From: Halalkaliarchaeum sp. AArc-CO
GTDB lineage: Archaea > Halobacteriota > Halobacteria > Halobacteriales > Haloferacaceae
Direction of reading: 5' to 3'
NCBI RefSeq assembly: GCF_024972735.1
Contig: NZ_CP087723.1
Location: 2,666,001-2,730,000, forward strand
DNA: 64,000 nucleotides
Shown piece after piece: positions 15,556-22,368 of the stretch (the first letter of the stretch is position 1; each line of letters starts with the position of its first letter). The notes under the pieces were generated by a model. The model did no database searches. It saw only the letters and a list, made by a program, of their open reading frames with translations, and was not told the origin of the DNA. The translations under genes were made by a program, and so were the position numbers.

Positions 15556-16008
15556 CTATCCGTCGTCAGTAGCTGCCTCGTCGAGATACTTTCGAACTTC
15601 GCGACAGAAGATCGGGAACCATCGCAAATCCTCCTGGAGATGGGAATACACTTGTTCGTCGTCGAGGTCGCCCCCGTAATTGTGTGCGAGGACGTTTCGG
15701 AACCCGGCAGCCTCCCCCATTCGAGTCGCAGTTTCCGTCGAGAGGGCGCCCAGTCGTTCGAGACGGTGAAATTTGTCGGCGTTGGTGGCGGGCATTTCCT
15801 CCTCCGAATCCCGGATGAGCAACTCGGCGATGTCGATGCACGCCTCGATAGCGACCTGGAACTCCCGTTCGACGATCGCCTGCTGCTCTCGATCGGCGAG
15901 GTACTCCTCCCGTTCGAGCGACTGTTTCCGGGCGAGTAGCCCCGTCGCATCCGCCACGAACTCGACCTTGTCGACGATGCGCTCGATCGTCTCCGTATCA
16001 GACGTCAA
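15556..16008 (-). CDS. hepT: HepT-like (HEPN) ribonuclease toxin
   Basis: This protein (150 residues from the TTG at 16008; an ATG at 16029 gives 157) is an all-alpha HEPN protein. The catalytic RX4HXY motif is intact: RNVLAHNY near residue 110. In the characterised MntA-HepT system of bacteria HepT is an RNase that is silenced when MntA adenylylates the tyrosine of this motif. It overlaps the upstream mntA by 11 bp (32 bp with the longer start), so the two are coupled. The nucleotidyltransferase gene 74 bp downstream may be a third member. Confidence 0.85.
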   Translation of the reverse strand: MTSDTETIERIVDKVEFVADATGLLARKQSLEREEYLADREQQAIVEREFQVAIEACIDIAELLIRDSEEEMPATNADKFHRLERLGALSTETATRMGEAAGFRNVLAHNYGGDLDDEQVYSHLQEDLRWFPIFCREVRKYLDEAATDDG

Positions 16009-16438
16009 CGGCCTCCTCCATCTCGGCAAGCAGCGCGTCGAACCGGGCGAGTCGGTCCCCGTTCTCGTCGTCGGGCGTCCGATCGGCGAACCGACGTCGG
16101 AGTCGGTCGGCCCGATCGGGACTCCCGACCAGAAGCACCCCGCGCTCGAGGGCCGCCTTCCCGACCGCCGGCCGAACTCCGTCGAGATCGACCACGTCGA
16201 CGTCGTCGGTCCCCAGCTCCCGGGTCAGCTCGACGATCACGTCGAGACGCGCCCGCCGTCTGTCGTCGGACGACAGCTCCGCGTCGAATTCGACCGCGAC
16301 GTCGACGTCGCTGTGGGCGTGTGTCGAACCGGTCACCTGCGAGCCGAAGAGGACGCCCAGCCGGATCGGGTGTCCCTCGAGCACGCCGCGGATCGCATCG
16401 ACGTCGATCCCGTCCACGTCGTCGATCGCAGGGGCCAT
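15998..16438 (-). CDS. mntA: MntA-like minimal nucleotidyltransferase antitoxin
   Basis: This 146-residue protein has the nucleotidyltransferase signature GSQVTGSTHAHSDVDVAVEF (GS at 32-33, DVD at 44-46), the core of MntA antitoxins that AMPylate HepT. I start it at the ATG at 16438; an upstream start at 16462 is possible, but on the minus strand a TTTTATG box lies about 30 bases before 16438, which fits a leaderless transcript. It is followed by hepT in the usual order. Confidence 0.85.
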   Translation of the reverse strand: MAPAIDDVDGIDVDAIRGVLEGHPIRLGVLFGSQVTGSTHAHSDVDVAVEFDAELSSDDRRRARLDVIVELTRELGTDDVDVVDLDGVRPAVGKAALERGVLLVGSPDRADRLRRRFADRTPDDENGDRLARFDALLAEMEEAVDV

Positions 16439-16512
16439 ACCAGTAGGTAGCCTCGCCATCACATAAAAGATGGCTCGCGTCGACGACGATCACAGTAATT
16501 TCGAGGCGGAAA

Positions 16513-16524
16513 CCCACGGCTTTA
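16513..16524. repeat. Left half of an IS605-type hairpin, split by an IS
   Basis: CCCACGGC followed by TTTA here, and TTTA followed by GCCGTGGG at 17910-17921, would form one hairpin (CCCACGGC-TTTA-GCCGTGGG) if the 1385-bp IS between them were removed. Such hairpins mark the ends of IS200/IS605-type tnpB elements. The four-base loop became the target duplication. Confidence 0.75.
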
Positions 16525-17909
16525 CAGTAGTTGCTGATTTGGACGAGTCGAAAACTCGTAGAGGTGCTTCATCGATCAGTTCGGTCTGTAATTTCGGTAG
16601 AGTTGAGCTGAGAGACTAGGGTAAAATAGCGACGGCCCTTGTCATGAGTTAGAGACAGCAGTCTTGCCAGTAGACAGGGGCGTGCTGACCTGGGCCGGCC
16701 GCCCAGGTCAGCCGCCACAGACTGCGTTACCCGTACGGAACAACACCGAGAAACTCCCGAAAGATCGCTGTCGGAATTGATTGGTCATCTTCTGTTTGGT
16801 GGTGTGGTGTCAAGAGCAGATTCACCAGCACCCAGAGATTGTACAGTGCGACAGCGAACAAAAAGTAAAACAGCCGGACAGAGAACGTCGGTGACGTTGT
16901 CTTGGGGAGAAACTCACCGACTTTCCGGTAGGAGGTTTCGATCCCCCAGCGTCGGCGGTAGGCTTCGGCCAACGCCTCCGCGAACTCGACCGCGTCGGGG
17001 TCGAGTTCGCTGGTGGTCACCAGACAGAAGTGGTCGTCCTCTCGCGTCCGGTGTGGGACGACGACCAACCGAACATCCACCCGGCACGTCGGTGGATTCG
17101 ACCGCCGCATCTCGTACTCTGTGATGAACGTGTCTGCGTCGTGTTCCTCAATCCGGCGTTGCACGCCGCGATTTGTTGGTGCACGCATCACCAGATTAAC
17201 GTCTAGTTCGTCGAAGACCTTGACCAACCGCACGCGGTAGAGTTCGCGGTCGCAGTAGACCTGATTGAGCGTCACGTACTCGCGTGCGGTTGAGACGAGT
17301 TGGCGGACTACGGCCGCCAACTCGTCGGTACTACCGTCTTCGAGAACTGCCCAATCGAGCGTAAAGCGGACATCTGGATCGACGATGCAGATGGTGGCAA
17401 ACTTGTATGCGAGATTCGTTCCCTGGTCTGGGTTCGTGTTCGCCACTTTCGGCGTTTTTTCCTCACCGTAGAACAGCCAATCGTGGATGTCGATTGCCAC
17501 GTCAACGGGCTGTTCGAACACGCGAGTCCGAACAGCGTGCGTAAGCATCTGTTTGCGGACGGCATCGAACTGATCGTCGATGCCGTCCGCGTCAAGATCA
17601 CGAAGATTGTACAACAGTGCCCGAGCGAGCGGATTTCGTGCGTCTGTCTCTAAAGAAACTTCCTCACCACGAGCACACTGGTATGCTTTCGCGCCAGCAT
17701 TGGCAAATTCGTTGTCGAAGGCGATTCGAGAGAGGACTGGCTCGAAGTCCTCTCTCGTGTAAGTTGCATTCGACGCGACACCGAAGTCGATCTCGGGAAA
17801 CAACAACGATGATGCTGCTGACGTGACCTGCTTTGCCTCCCTTGTATCGACCATACTGAAAAAAACGAACCCAGTCAAGTCGGCTCTTTGGCTACTTCAG
17901 CAACTACTG
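16525..17909 (-). mobile_element. DDE (IS4-superfamily) insertion sequence, complete
   Basis: The element is 1385 bp. Its terminal inverted repeat begins CAGTAGTTGCTGA at both ends (16525 on the plus strand, 17909 on the minus strand) and it is flanked by the direct repeat TTTA (16521-16524 and 17910-17913). It carries one transposase gene. The target was the loop of an IS605-type hairpin. The sequence between the left end and the transposase stop (16525-16726) has a GC-rich dyad near 16700 (GACCTGGGC...GCCCAGGTC) that may shield the element from outside transcription. Confidence 0.85.
16727..17854 (-). CDS. IS4-superfamily DDE transposase
   Basis: This protein (375 residues from the ATG at 17854; 383 from 17878) has the features of a DDE transposase: the first acidic motif in VDVAIDIHDWLFYG, a later DREL segment, and the C-terminal YRRRWGIETSYRKVGEF, which is the Y-(2)-R-(3)-E-(n)-K signature of IS4-type enzymes. 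It is followed by hydrophobic helices (LFYFLFAVALYNLWVLVNLLL) as in ISH-type haloarchaeal transposases. The frame is intact and the element ends are intact, so it may still move. I do not recognise the exact ISfinder name. Confidence 0.85.
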   Translation of the reverse strand: MVDTREAKQVTSAASSLLFPEIDFGVASNATYTREDFEPVLSRIAFDNEFANAGAKAYQCARGEEVSLETDARNPLARALLYNLRDLDADGIDDQFDAVRKQMLTHAVRTRVFEQPVDVAIDIHDWLFYGEEKTPKVANTNPDQGTNLAYKFATICIVDPDVRFTLDWAVLEDGSTDELAAVVRQLVSTAREYVTLNQVYCDRELYRVRLVKVFDELDVNLVMRAPTNRGVQRRIEEHDADTFITEYEMRRSNPPTCRVDVRLVVVPHRTREDDHFCLVTTSELDPDAVEFAEALAEAYRRRWGIETSYRKVGEFLPKTTSPTFSVRLFYFLFAVALYNLWVLVNLLLTPHHQTEDDQSIPTAIFREFLGVVPYG

Positions 17910-17913
17910 TTTA

Positions 17914-19283
17914 GCCGTGGGAGGAAGCCGACATGGTAGGAAACAGCCACCGAGAAGCGGCAGTCTGACTCCCCCATGTTACCGTAGCACTTATGAATCT
18001 ATTCCTCTACATATGAAGTATGGCGGAGGTGCGTCGCACAGTCGTCGTCAAACTCGACATAGACGACAGCGACGCAACTCTCCTCCACGAAACCGTCGAG
18101 GAGTACCTGTGGGCGTGCAACTACGTCGTCCGCGACGCATGGCAGGACGACTACAAGCCCACTTCTAAGACGGAACTTCACGACCGGACGTACGCCGACG
18201 TGCGCGAACAGACGCGCCTCCAGGCGAACCTCGTTCAATCCGCACGCAACCGAGCCGCCGAAGCCATCAAGGGCGTCGTCGCCCGGTGGAAACGCGGCAA
18301 GAAAGCGTCGCAACCACACTTCACGACGCCCTCGGTTCGCTACGACAAACGGAGTGCGACGTTCTACGACGACCGAGTGTCTCTCTCCACGGTGAACGGA
18401 CGCATCGAAGCCGAGTACGTCCTGCCGCCGGAAGGCGAGAACCCGCAGACGAAGTACCTCCGAAACGGCGAGTACGAGGTCACGGGTGCGACGCTCCAGT
18501 ACCGCGAGACGACGGACACCTTTTTCCTCCACATCGGAACAAAGGCCGACGTGGAGTCCGAGATACCGGACCAAGGCGACGCCGAGCACAGCACAGTCCT
18601 CGGCGTCGACCTCGGTATCGAACAGATTGCCGTCACGTCAACTGGGATGTTCTGGAGCGGCGATTACCTCAACCACCGTCGGCGGGAGTACGAGCGGGTG
18701 CGGGGCGACCTGCAACGGACAGGCACGGAGTCGGCCCATCGAACCATCGAACGCATGGGCGACCGAGAGACGCGGTGGGTAGAAGACTACCTCCACCGCA
18801 TCTCGAAAGCCATCGTCCACGAAGCCGTCGCGCACGACTGCGAGACGATCGCGTTCGAGGAGTTGACGGACATCCGCGAGCGTATTCCGGGTGCAAAGAA
18901 GTTCCATGCGTGGGCATTTCGGCGTCTGTACGACTACGTGGCGTACAAGGCCGAAGCGGAAGGTATCGAAGTGACGCAGGTAGACCCCGCGTACACATCC
19001 AAGCGGTGTTCGAAGTGCGGGACGACGTTGGACGAGAACCGATCGTCACAAGCGAAGTTCTGTTGCCGGAAGTGCGGCTACGAAGTCCACGCAGACTACA
19101 ACGCGGCGAAGAACATCGGCTTCAAACTACTCCGTGCGGGGCAAAAGTCTCCGCACGGAGGGGCGACACGTCACCTCGCCCTGAAGTCGGGGACGCTGAA
19201 CGTGAATGGCGGCTACTCGCCTGCCACCCAGTAGGGTCGGCCAGAACGGGAGTCCACCGACAAGCCCACGACTTAGTCGTGGG
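17914..19283 (+). mobile_element. IS200/IS605-type element with tnpB only
   Basis: A tnpB gene without tnpA. A hairpin CCCACGAC-TTA-GTCGTGGG (19265-19283) stands 30 bases after the stop and probably marks the right end. The left limit is uncertain: the hairpin split by the IS at 16513-17921 is either the left end of this element or the right end of an earlier one. Confidence 0.6.
18020..19234 (+). CDS. tnpB: TnpB-family RNA-guided endonuclease
   Basis: This 404-residue protein has the three RuvC catalytic positions D197 (VLGVDLG), E280/E281 (IAFEEL) and D359 (ADYNAAKN), with a zinc ribbon between the last two (C330-x2-C333 and C349-x2-C352). TnpB proteins use an RNA from the element's own right end to cut DNA, which keeps the element in the genome. 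The N-terminal WED/REC-like part starts MAEVRRTVVVKLDIDD. All key residues are present, so the nuclease should be active. No tnpA is nearby, so movement would need one in trans. Confidence 0.9.
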   Translation: MAEVRRTVVVKLDIDDSDATLLHETVEEYLWACNYVVRDAWQDDYKPTSKTELHDRTYADVREQTRLQANLVQSARNRAAEAIKGVVARWKRGKKASQPHFTTPSVRYDKRSATFYDDRVSLSTVNGRIEAEYVLPPEGENPQTKYLRNGEYEVTGATLQYRETTDTFFLHIGTKADVESEIPDQGDAEHSTVLGVDLGIEQIAVTSTGMFWSGDYLNHRRREYERVRGDLQRTGTESAHRTIERMGDRETRWVEDYLHRISKAIVHEAVAHDCETIAFEELTDIRERIPGAKKFHAWAFRRLYDYVAYKAEAEGIEVTQVDPAYTSKRCSKCGTTLDENRSSQAKFCCRKCGYEVHADYNAAKNIGFKLLRAGQKSPHGGATRHLALKSGTLNVNGGYSPATQ

Positions 19284-19290
19284 TTGGTGA
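19130..19290 (+). ncRNA. Predicted omega/right-end RNA overlapping the tnpB 3' end
   Basis: In TnpB elements the guide RNA comes from the end of tnpB and its downstream sequence; overlapping sense transcripts have been reported for halophile tnpB genes. Here the candidate covers the last codons, the hairpin at 19265-19283 and ends near 19290, where the guide would continue into flanking DNA (the nucleotidyltransferase gene on the minus strand). This is a prediction by position. Confidence 0.45.
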
Positions 19291-19626
19291 CACGTAGACG
19301 ACGTCGTCGGTAACGCGGGATTCGATCCGCGGTTTCAGCGACCCCTTCGTGACGAGATCGACGTCGACGCCGAGCCGCTCCGTCAGTTCGTTCTCCAGGC
19401 GAACGAGATCAAGCAGCGTCACCGGTCGCTCGAACGCGACGAGCACGTCGAGATCGCTGTCGGGTCGCTGTTCCCCCCGAGCGTACGAGCCGAAGATCCC
19501 GAGCTCGCTGATGGGGTACTCCTCCTGGAGCTCCGGCTTGAGCGCAGCGAGCGCCGCCCGGATCTCCTCGTCTGGAGGCATGTTCGACCGTTCGACGTCG
19601 ACCGGTAATTGTATTGCGGTCGTCAC
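19273..19626 (-). CDS. Minimal nucleotidyltransferase (MNT), C-terminus rewritten by the tnpB element
   Basis: This 117-residue protein (an internal ATG at codon 16 is an alternative start) has GSYARGEQRPDSDLDVLV (46-63), the nucleotidyltransferase signature. Archaeal relatives normally end soon after DDVVYV; here the frame runs into the right end of the tnpB element, and SPTHD plus the stop are encoded by the element's hairpin. The enzyme core is thus intact. Its usual HepT partner would lie downstream, where the tnpB element now is, so the partner seems lost. Confidence 0.75.
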   Translation of the reverse strand: MTTAIQLPVDVERSNMPPDEEIRAALAALKPELQEEYPISELGIFGSYARGEQRPDSDLDVLVAFERPVTLLDLVRLENELTERLGVDVDLVTKGSLKPRIESRVTDDVVYVSPTHD

Positions 19627-19651
19627 TCCCTGAACCGGCCACGGGAGGTGA

Positions 19652-19858
19652 TCACAGCCGTTCCTCGCGAGCGTCGTCGACGACGTCGCTCATCGGTTTC
19701 CCCTCGGCAGCGGCGGCCCGGAGGTCCCGAAGATCGGATCCTTCGTCGGTGGCATGTTCGTCGAGGAACGCCTCCAGCCGCCGACGGAGTCCCCCCGTGC
19801 GCGAGGGACGCAAGAGGTGTCTTCCGAGTCCGGCGACGTCCTCGTCTCCGTTGCTCAT
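19652..19858 (-). CDS. Small protein of unknown function upstream of the MNT gene
   Basis: A 68-codon frame (MSNGDEDVAGLGRHLL...DLRDLRAAAAEGKPMSDVVDDAREERL) 25 bp before the nucleotidyltransferase gene and on the same strand. Acidic helices and the spacing make it a possible antitoxin-like partner. I recognise no family and codon use alone supports it, so it may also be a relic. Confidence 0.4.
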   Translation of the reverse strand: MSNGDEDVAGLGRHLLRPSRTGGLRRRLEAFLDEHATDEGSDLRDLRAAAAEGKPMSDVVDDAREERL

Positions 19859-19884
19859 GGCGGATTCTCGGCGTTCCCTCGGTT

Positions 19885-20000
19885 ATAATAACTTCCCCGA
19901 CGGGTCGGTGACTCACCAGATCGTGGCCCGCGAGCAGGAGATTCCGCCCCTGGAGGCTGGAATCATTCTGGAGGCGCTGCGGCCCGTCGTCGAGGGCTGA
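19885..20000 (+). pseudogene. wHTH regulator, C-terminal relic
   Basis: The frame DGSVTHQIVAREQEIPPLEAGIILEALRPVVEG and its stop equal, with few changes, the C-terminus of the wHTH protein at 60186-60701 (DGSVTHHIMAREQEISPLEAG...RPVVED). The first 140 codons are missing. Confidence 0.75.
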
Positions 20001-20007
20001 GTTCGAA

Positions 20008-20076
20008 TGGCTGCCGACAGAGAACTCGTGTTCGTCGACTCCTCGGTGCCCATCACCGGTGTTCGTCGATCCAACA
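20008..20076 (+). pseudogene. PIN-like toxin, N-terminal relic cut by an H2 palindrome
   Basis: Immediately after the wHTH relic a frame begins MAADRELVFVDSSVPITGV, the start of a PIN-type protein (FVDSS with the first catalytic Asp). It is cut at 20076 by the H2 palindrome. The pair was probably a wHTH antitoxin with its toxin. Confidence 0.5.
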
Positions 20077-20157
20077 TACTGACAGTTGTAGGCCGTTACC
20101 GGGCGATCGGCGGGCCGGGTGGCCGATCGACCGGTAAATCACTACAACTGCCAGTAT
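20076..20157. repeat. H2 palindromic repeat, copy 2 (82 bp)
   Basis: Outer arms ATACTGACAGTTGTAG (20076-20091) and CTACAACTGCCAGTAT (20142-20157) pair with one mismatch; inner arms contain ACCGGGCGATCGGC and GGCCGATCGACCGGT. It has the same length and core as copy 1 but a different outer arm. On its left it cuts a PIN relic and on its right it supplies the last codons of hicA. Confidence 0.85.
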
Positions 20158-20380
20158 CACACCACGCGTGAAAATCGTTCGCTCCACACTGGTCGGCGAT
20201 ACTCTGGAGCGTCCCGGTTCGAACGCGGTCGTGAAGCGGAACCGTGACCGTTCGTTTCTCCCCGGTCACGGGATGGGTGTACTTCAAGATCGCATGATCG
20301 CCGCGTGTTCGGTCGTGCCGACATCCGAACTTCTGTAGCACGGAAACGATTTCCTCGCCGGAGAAATCTCGAGAACCCAT
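20096..20380 (-). CDS. hicA: HicA-type mRNA interferase toxin (intact core)
   Basis: This protein (94 residues) has the complete HicA fold: MGSRDFSGEEIVSVLQKF, CRHDRTRGDHAILKY with the catalytic His in GDHAILKY, then RTVTVPLHDRVRTGTLQSIADQCG. After about residue 70 (NDFHAW) the frame enters the H2 palindrome, which adds about 24 foreign residues before a stop at 20096. HicA binds and cuts mRNA; the added tail might or might not harm it. The start follows the hicB stop directly. Confidence 0.8.
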   Translation of the reverse strand: MGSRDFSGEEIVSVLQKFGCRHDRTRGDHAILKYTHPVTGEKRTVTVPLHDRVRTGTLQSIADQCGANDFHAWCDTGSCSDLPVDRPPGPPIAR

Positions 20381-20596
20381 CTATCGGCGTTCGAACCACG
20401 GCGCGTCGGGTTCGGGAGCCGACGTGTCCTCGGCCCGGGCCCGCCTGGTTGCCGCCACCGCCTGGTCGAGGTTGGCGAGGGCCTCCTCTCGCGATGGCCC
20501 CTGGCTCGCAACGCCCACGTCCTCGTCGATGGCCGACCACCACCCATCGTCCTCCTCGACGAGACGAATTTCGCGACCGGTGCTCATACGGATCAC
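20381..20596 (-). CDS. hicB: HicB-type antitoxin (copy 2)
   Basis: A 71-residue HicB (REIRLVEEDDGWWSAIDEDVGVASQGPSREEALANLDQAVAATRRARAED), the partner of the hicA that follows it without a gap. About three residues differ from copy 1 at 11179-11394. About 590 bp around it (20240-20830) repeat the locus at 11040-11620 almost exactly. Confidence 0.87.
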   Translation of the reverse strand: MIRMSTGREIRLVEEDDGWWSAIDEDVGVASQGPSREEALANLDQAVAATRRARAEDTSAPEPDAPWFERR

Positions 20597-20689
20597 TAGG
20601 TCCGAATATGGGATAAGCGTTCGGTCCGGGATTTCTCGATTGCAGGCGACAGCCGACCCTCCGACGGTCGACGCAACAGGAAGACCTCC

Positions 20690-20960
20690 ACGTGGTCGCC
20701 GGCGAGGACGACGTCTCGATGGCCGAACTGTTCACGGTGCTTTCGTACTACTACGATCATCGGGAGGCGTTCGCCGACCGGGAACGGGAGTTCGCGACCG
20801 CACGGCAGAACGGAGAGCGTCGAACCCGATCGCTGCTCGCGGACAGTTCGAACGCGACGGAGCGAGCCGACTGATCGGGATCACGGTGGACGCCGAATCG
20901 GAACGGGACGTGATCCGTTCGACGGACGGCTTCGGTTTCGGTGGTGTGAACGGGGAGTGT
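20690..20960 (+). pseudogene. DUF433 C-terminal relic followed by DUF5615 relic
   Basis: VVAGEDDVSMAELFTVLSYYYDHREAF...NATERAD (20692-20874) is the C-terminal two thirds of DUF433; the following 85 bases are the decayed DUF5615 segment (ITVDAESERDVIRSTDGFGFGG). The N-terminal part and promoter are replaced by the hicB upstream region. Confidence 0.75.
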
Positions 20961-21001
20961 TCGGTCGGTCGAGAACAGTGGCTCGGTCACGTTACAGACA
21001 T

Positions 21002-21109
21002 CTCGAAAGCCCCCGGCGTCTCGACTCCCGGGATCGCGGCTGCGCTCCTCGCTTCGCTGCGGTGCTTACCGGATCCGGGTTCGCCGAGACGCCGGCCCCT
21101 TTCAGTCCC
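21002..21109 (-). repeat. H1 structured repeat, copy 3
   Basis: Same stem subtype as copies 1 and 2. Its 3' flank (CATCGCTTATCTGAACGC and on to 21190) is shared with copy 1 and forms the promoter region of the DUF433 gene, with GGTTTATACGG near 21173-21183 as a possible TATA box. Confidence 0.85.
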
Positions 21110-21204
21110 GCCCGGCCGGTCGGACGGACCACCCATCGCTTATCTGAACGCTGTTTGTCCGAGTTGTTCGAGGGTTTATACGGCAGGCCGACCAACGGAC
21201 GCTC

Positions 21205-21504
21205 ATGACGAGGATCGTCCGCGACGAGGAGATCCGGTCGGGATCGCCACGGATCGACGGCACCCGGATCACCGTCCTCGACGTCAAGCGTCGAGTCATC
21301 GACGAGCAGGAGGACCCCCACGTCGTCGCCGGCGAGTACGACGTCTCGATGGCCGAGCTGTTCACGGCGCTTTCGTACTACTACGATCACCGGGAGGCGT
21401 TCGCCGACCGGGAACGGGAGTTCGCGACCGCACGGCAGAACGGAGAGCGTCGAACCCGATCGCTGCTCGCGGACGGTTCGAACGCGACTGAGCGAGCCGA
21501 CTGA
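21205..21504 (+). CDS. DUF433 (COG2442) family antitoxin
   Basis: A 99-residue protein and the only full-length DUF433 in the first island: MTRIVRDEEIRSGSPRIDGTRITVLDVKRRV, with the conserved GxPRIxGTRI, then SMAELFTALSYYYDHREAFADREREF, the YYYDH segment typical of the family. The family has a short HTH-like region and is usually the antitoxin of a DUF5615 PIN-like toxin, which follows here. At least five partial copies of this gene lie in the window. Confidence 0.8.
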   Translation: MTRIVRDEEIRSGSPRIDGTRITVLDVKRRVIDEQEDPHVVAGEYDVSMAELFTALSYYYDHREAFADREREFATARQNGERRTRSLLADGSNATERAD

Positions 21505-21507
21505 TAA

Positions 21508-21831
21508 CTGCGAATTCTCGCCGATACGAACGTCCCCGACGAGTACGTGTCCGCCCTCCGGGGGGACGGCCACGAGGTCGTCTACAGCCGCGACGTCTCT
21601 CCGTTGGGCCCGGAAGCGACCGACGACGCGATCACGGAGTACGCCGAATCGGAACGGTACGCGGTACTTTCGACGGACGTCTCCGATTTCGGAGGCAGAA
21701 ACGCCGACGTCCCGATACTCGTCGCACCACAGGACATGTCCGGAAGCGACGTCCGCGTCGCCGTCGCCCACCTGGAAGCACTCCCGTTCGACCCCGCACA
21801 GACGGACCCCATCTGGCTGTCCGGCCTCTGA
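21508..21831 (+). pseudogene. DUF5615 PIN-like toxin, start codon apparently lost
   Basis: The frame reads LRILADTNVPDEYVSALRGDGHEVVYSRDV...VLSTDVSDFGGRNADVPILVAPQDMSG to the stop at 21831: a full-length DUF5615 protein with the N-terminal catalytic ADTNVP and the second acidic site STDVSDFGG. But the first codon in frame after the DUF433 stop is CTG (21508), directly after TAA; no ATG, GTG or TTG exists before the catalytic Asp. The first GTG (21547) would remove it. Either CTG is used or the gene has lost its start. Confidence 0.65.
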
Positions 21832-21999
21832 TACTGATTCTCGGCCGTAACAGAACGATCCGTGGGCCGGGTGGCCGATCGACGGGTGATAACTTCCCCG
21901 TCGTCGATCGGTCGGTGACTCACCGTATCGTGGCCCGCGACCGGGAGACCCTCCGACACAGTTCATAAATAGTATGAAGACGTAGCTTCGGGCGGACAG
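21832..21999. other. Relic-bearing gap before the UPF0175-PIN pair
   Basis: Bases 21832-21900 are a decayed H2 palindrome (TACTGATTCTCGG...GGGTGGCCGATCGACGGG). Bases 21910-21945 (GTGACTCACCGTATCGTGGCC) are again the C-terminal codons of the wHTH family at 60186. AGTTCATAAATAGTATGAAG (21961-21980) holds the probable TATA box of the next operon. Confidence 0.5.
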
Positions 22000-22368
22000 A
22001 TGGCACGAATCACCGGCTCCTACCCGGACGATCTCGACCTCCTCATCGAGGGTGCCGTCGAGGCTGGCGTGTTCGGGGGCAAGAGCGACGCGTTGAGAGA
22101 GTTCGTTCGTGAATACTTCGAAGACCACGAAAACGAGCGCATTGCCGCTGCAGTTGCCCTCTACGAACGCGAACGGATCACGCTCGGTGACGCTGCGCGA
22201 CTTGCCGACGTCGATCGATGGACGATGCGTGACATCCTCCGGGAGCACGGGGTCGAACTCCGATTCGGTCTCGTCGACGAGGACGACGCAGCCGACGAGG
22301 CCGCCGCAGCGAGCGAACTCGAATTCAGTGACGAGGACTCGGACGACGAGGAGACGCGTGCGAAATGA
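22000..22368 (+). CDS. UPF0175-family antitoxin
   Basis: This 122-residue protein has an N-terminal RHH-like segment (GSYPDDLDLLIEGAVEAGVFGGKSDALREFVREYFEDH) and a UPF0175 core (AVALYERERITLGDAARLADVDRWTMRDILREHGVELRFG). UPF0175 proteins are antitoxins of PIN (DUF3368) toxins. The acidic tail (DEDDAADEAAAASELEFSDEDSDDEE) probably binds the toxin. Its stop overlaps the toxin start (ATGA). Confidence 0.83.
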   Translation: MARITGSYPDDLDLLIEGAVEAGVFGGKSDALREFVREYFEDHENERIAAAVALYERERITLGDAARLADVDRWTMRDILREHGVELRFGLVDEDDAADEAAAASELEFSDEDSDDEETRAK

